Of a DNA stretch of 34,072 nucleotides, positions 31,368 through 34,072 are shown piece after piece. The number at the start of each line of letters is the position of its first letter. Positions within the stretch are counted from its first letter, which is position 1. Both the position numbers and the translations under genes were made by a program. The notes beneath the pieces are model-generated. The model saw nothing but the letters and a program-made list of their open reading frames with translations. It ran no database searches and was not told where the DNA came from. The DNA is from Bacteroidetes bacterium UBA6183. Lineage in GTDB: Bacteria; Bacteroidota; Bacteroidia; UKL13-3. The stretch lies in contig DITN01000030.1 of assembly GCA_002422865.1 (NCBI GenBank), positions 1 through 34,072 on the forward strand. The letters run 5' to 3'.

Positions 31368-34072
31368 ATGAATATGGAAACTGTAGCAATATATCAACCT
31401 AAAAACAAAATACGAATTGTAACCGCAGCCGCTTTATTTGATGGGCATGATGCAGCCATCAATATCATGCGTAGAATTATTCAGGCAAGTGGTGCCGAGG
31501 TAATTCACCTTGGTCACGATAGAAGCGCTGAAGAGGTAGTGAATTGTGCCATTCAAGAAGATGCCAATGCCATTGCCATGACTAGCTACCAAGGTGGGCA
31601 CGTGGAGTATTTTAAATACATGCACGATTTGTTGAAGGAAAAAGGCTGCGGACATATTAAAATTTTTGGTGGTGGTGGTGGTACCATTTTACCTGAAGAA
31701 ATGGAAGAACTGCATGGTTATGGTATTTGCCGTATTTATGGTCCGGATGATGGACGTGCCATGGGTTTACAAGGCATGATTAACGACATGCTGGAGAAGT
31801 GTGATTTCCCTACAGGTAAAAATTTAAACGGTGAAGCTAAACACTTGGCCGAAAAAGATTACAAATCGATAGCACGTTTAATCTCTGCTGCTGAAAACGA
31901 CCCTGAAAATTTCCGAGTTATTTTAGATCAAATCAACCAATCAGCCAATCAACCAATCAACACTCCCGTACTTGGTATTACTGGTACAGGTGGTGCCGGT
32001 AAATCATCTTTGGTTGATGAGTTGGTGCGCAGGTTTTTATTAGATTTTGAAGATAAAACAATTGCTATCATCTCTGTAGATCCATCAAAAAAGAAAACTG
32101 GTGGTGCGTTGTTGGGTGATAGAATCAGGATGAATGCCATCAGAAATCCACGTGTTTACATGCGCTCTTTAGCTACACGTCAGAGTAATTTGGCTTTATC
32201 TAAACATGTGCAAGAGGCTGTTGATATTGTAAAGGCCGCTAACTTCGATTTGATTGTGTTAGAAACTTCCGGTATTGGACAAAGCGATACCGAAATAATG
32301 GACCACAGCGATGTGGCCTTGTATGTAATGACACCCGAGTACGGTGCTGCTACACAACTAGAGAAAATTGATATGTTGGATTTTGCAGACATTATTGCCA
32401 TCAATAAATTTGATAAAAAAGGTGCGTTGGATGCATTGCGTGATGTAAAAAAACAATTCCAGCGTAACCACAAATTGTTTGATAAAAATGCGGATGATAT
32501 GCCGGTGTATGGTACTATTGCCAGTCAGTTTAACGACCCCGGCATGAACAGCTTATACAAGGCTATTATGGATATAGTGGCCGAAAAAACAGGTGCGAAA
32601 TTGGCATCTTCGTTTACCATTACCCAAGAGATGAGTGAAAAAATTTACATCATTCCTCCATCGCGCACACGTTACCTTTCAGAAATTAGCGAGAACAATC
32701 GCAACTACGATAAATGGGTAAACAAACAAGCTGAAATTGCCGATAAATTATATGGCATGCAATTGTCTATTGATACGTTATCGGGTATGAAAAATCCTGA
32801 TGCAGGATTAATAGACGCGTTAAAAGCCGCATACAAAGAGATTGAATTAAACCTTGATCCGCGTAACAAAATAATATTGGAAACTTGGGAGCAAAAGAAA
32901 GACATGTTCCGCAACGAGTATTATGTGTTTAAGGTGCGCGATAAAGAAATTAAAATTAAAACCCATACTGAGTCGTTATCTCATAGCCAAATACCAAAAG
33001 TATCGGTGCCTAAATACAAAGGTTGGGGTGATATTTTACGTTGGGCATTACAAGAAAATTTCCCTGGAGATTTCCCTTACACTTCAGGTATTTATCCGTT
33101 TAAGCGCGAAGGTGAAGACCCAACACGTATGTTTGCCGGAGAGGGCGGACCGGAGCGTACCAACAAACGTTTCCATTATGTATCGCAAGGTATGCCGGCC
33201 AAGCGTTTAAGTACCGCTTTCGATTCGGTAACCTTGTATGGTAACGACCCAGATCACCGCCCTGATATTTACGGTAAAATTGGTAACTCTGGTGTTAGTG
33301 TGTGGAGTTTAGATGCCGCTAAAAAATTGTATTCAGGTTTTAACTTAGCAGATCCTAAAACATCAGTATCCATGACCATTAATGGTCCGGCTGCTATTAT
33401 TTGTGCATTTTTTATGAATGCGGCTATCGATCAACAATGCGAATTATACATTAAAGCCAATGGTTTAGAAGAAGAAATCAACCAAAAAATTGATGCCATT
33501 TTTAAAGCCAAAGGTACTACGCGCCCAACCTATAATGCTGCTGAATTACCTGAAGGTAACGATGGTTTAGGTTTGATGTTGTTAGGTGTTACTGGTGATA
33601 TGGTATTACCTGCTGATGTGTACAATAAAATTAAAGCAGATACTTTAAAGCAAGTTCGTGGTACGGTACAAGCTGATATTTTAAAAGAAGACCAAGCACA
33701 AAATACCTGCATTTTTTCAACAGAGTTTTCGTTGCGTGTAATGGGTGATGTGCAGCAATATTTTATTGATAATGCCATACGCAATTTTTACTCGGTTTCT
33801 ATTAGTGGTTACCACATTGCCGAGGCAGGAGCAAATCCAATTACGCAGTTGGCTTTAACGCTTTCAAACGGATTTACGTTTGTAGAGTATTACTTAAGTC
33901 GCGGAATGAACATTGATGATTTCGCACCAAACTTATCGTTTTTCTTTTCAAATGGTATCGATCCTGAGTATTCGGTAATTGGCCGTGTAGCACGCAGAAT
34001 TTGGGCTAAAGCCATGAAATTGAAATACGGTGGAAACGAGCGTAGCCAAATGTTGAAATACCATATTCAAAC
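31368..34072 (+). CDS. icmF: Fused isobutyryl-CoA mutase IcmF (3' end cut by the window)
   Basis: About 901 codons of an adenosylcobalamin-dependent mutase that interconverts isobutyryl-CoA and n-butyryl-CoA. Three parts are seen in order. First, the B12-binding domain with LFDGHDAAINIMRR (cobalt-ligand His27), MTSYQGGHVEYF and IKIFGGGGGTILPEE. Second, a MeaB-like G-protein chaperone with Walker A GITGTGGAGKSSLVDE at about residue 202 and the NKFD guanine motif at about 345. Third, the catalytic barrel, with YPFKREGEDPTRMFAGEGGP at about 577-596, RFHYVSQGMPAKRLSTAFDS and NAIRNFYSVSISGYHIAEAG. This order is diagnostic of IcmF; methylmalonyl-CoA mutases lack the internal G-domain, and the PFKRE block has Phe where they have Tyr. 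The start is the ATG at 31368 (MNMET) or 31374. The gene runs off the right edge. Confidence 0.95.
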   Translation, partial: MNMETVAIYQPKNKIRIVTAAALFDGHDAAINIMRRIIQASGAEVIHLGHDRSAEEVVNCAIQEDANAIAMTSYQGGHVEYFKYMHDLLKEKGCGHIKIFGGGGGTILPEEMEELHGYGICRIYGPDDGRAMGLQGMINDMLEKCDFPTGKNLNGEAKHLAEKDYKSIARLISAAENDPENFRVILDQINQSANQPINTPVLGITGTGGAGKSSLVDELVRRFLLDFEDKTIAIISVDPSKKKTGGALLGDRIRMNAIRNPRVYMRSLATRQSNLALSKHVQEAVDIVKAANFDLIVLETSGIGQSDTEIMDHSDVALYVMTPEYGAATQLEKIDMLDFADIIAINKFDKKGALDALRDVKKQFQRNHKLFDKNADDMPVYGTIASQFNDPGMNSLYKAIMDIVAEKTGAKLASSFTITQEMSEKIYIIPPSRTRYLSEISENNRNYDKWVNKQAEIADKLYGMQLSIDTLSGMKNPDAGLIDALKAAYKEIELNLDPRNKIILETWEQKKDMFRNEYYVFKVRDKEIKIKTHTESLSHSQIPKVSVPKYKGWGDILRWALQENFPGDFPYTSGIYPFKREGEDPTRMFAGEGGPERTNKRFHYVSQGMPAKRLSTAFDSVTLYGNDPDHRPDIYGKIGNSGVSVWSLDAAKKLYSGFNLADPKTSVSMTINGPAAIICAFFMNAAIDQQCELYIKANGLEEEINQKIDAIFKAKGTTRPTYNAAELPEGNDGLGLMLLGVTGDMVLPADVYNKIKADTLKQVRGTVQADILKEDQAQNTCIFSTEFSLRVMGDVQQYFIDNAIRNFYSVSISGYHIAEAGANPITQLALTLSNGFTFVEYYLSRGMNIDDFAPNLSFFFSNGIDPEYSVIGRVARRIWAKAMKLKYGGNERSQMLKYHIQ

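Noticed and set aside
1..34072. CRISPR array, rRNA or tRNA genes, insertion sequence transposase
   Set aside because: No regularly spaced direct repeats, no rRNA or tRNA signatures and no transposase-like protein were seen on either strand.

Overview
This 34 kb window comes from a low-GC Bacteroidota chromosome, probably an environmental member near the Chitinophagales, Saprospirales or Flavobacteriales (phylum secure, order a guess). The evidence is a type IX secretion (T9SS) sorting domain, DUF5606 and DUF3817 proteins, a long Bacteroidota-type SecA, several TAnnTTTG promoter elements, no clear Shine-Dalgarno sites, and strong use of TTA for Leu and GAT for Asp. Most of the window is ordinary chromosomal housekeeping and metabolism. 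No rRNA, tRNA, CRISPR array, transposase or integrase was seen.

Layout. 1-3264 (minus): start of metF, then an ECF sigma factor overlapping a large membrane-anchored partner that carries a T9SS sorting domain. 3518-8065 (plus): secA, deoC and a SPOR-domain protein. 8066-8649: a four-helix-bundle gene interrupted by an in-frame TAG. 8650-9666: a fumarylacetoacetate-hydrolase family enzyme with a clear terminator. 9757-13190: a flavin reductase/hydrolase operon diverging from a Crp/Fnr-family regulator followed by two membrane proteins, with two dyads in the shared intergenic region. 13299-16025 (minus): a CoA-transferase and aspartase operon. 16116-17588: a phospholipase-D/cardiolipin-synthase-like enzyme convergent with a DUF3817 protein. 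17682-19885 (minus): an M23 peptidase and the peroxiredoxin Bcp. 20005-22173: a TPR histidine kinase. 22175-23987 (minus): an ATPase with a C-terminal winged helix followed by a FAHD1-like hydrolase, with a well-formed promoter and a repeat/palindrome cluster upstream. 24223-27559: oligoendopeptidase F (minus) and tryptophanase (plus), divergent across a region with two dyads. 27730-28329: a SOUL haem-binding protein. 28477-29150: an apparent lone integron gene cassette. 29330-29420: a GC-rich structured element. 29488-30972: a DUF5606 protein and a beta-barrel-like protein, divergent. 30973-31367: gene-free. 31368 to the end: icmF, the fused isobutyryl-CoA mutase.

Metabolically, oligoendopeptidase F, tryptophanase, aspartase, the CoA-transferase and IcmF together suggest growth on peptides and amino acids with short-chain acyl-CoA interconversion. 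This is an inference; the genes are not one operon.

The most interesting object is the gene at 28622-29128. Its flanks have the geometry of an integron cassette: a GTTAGGT-type core 22 nt before the start codon, and an attC-like 132-nt site with 22-bp imperfect arms 19 nt after the stop codon. The R'' core is exactly complementary to the core that the circularised cassette would carry. The gene also uses GAC for Asp almost exclusively, unlike its neighbours. No integrase is visible.
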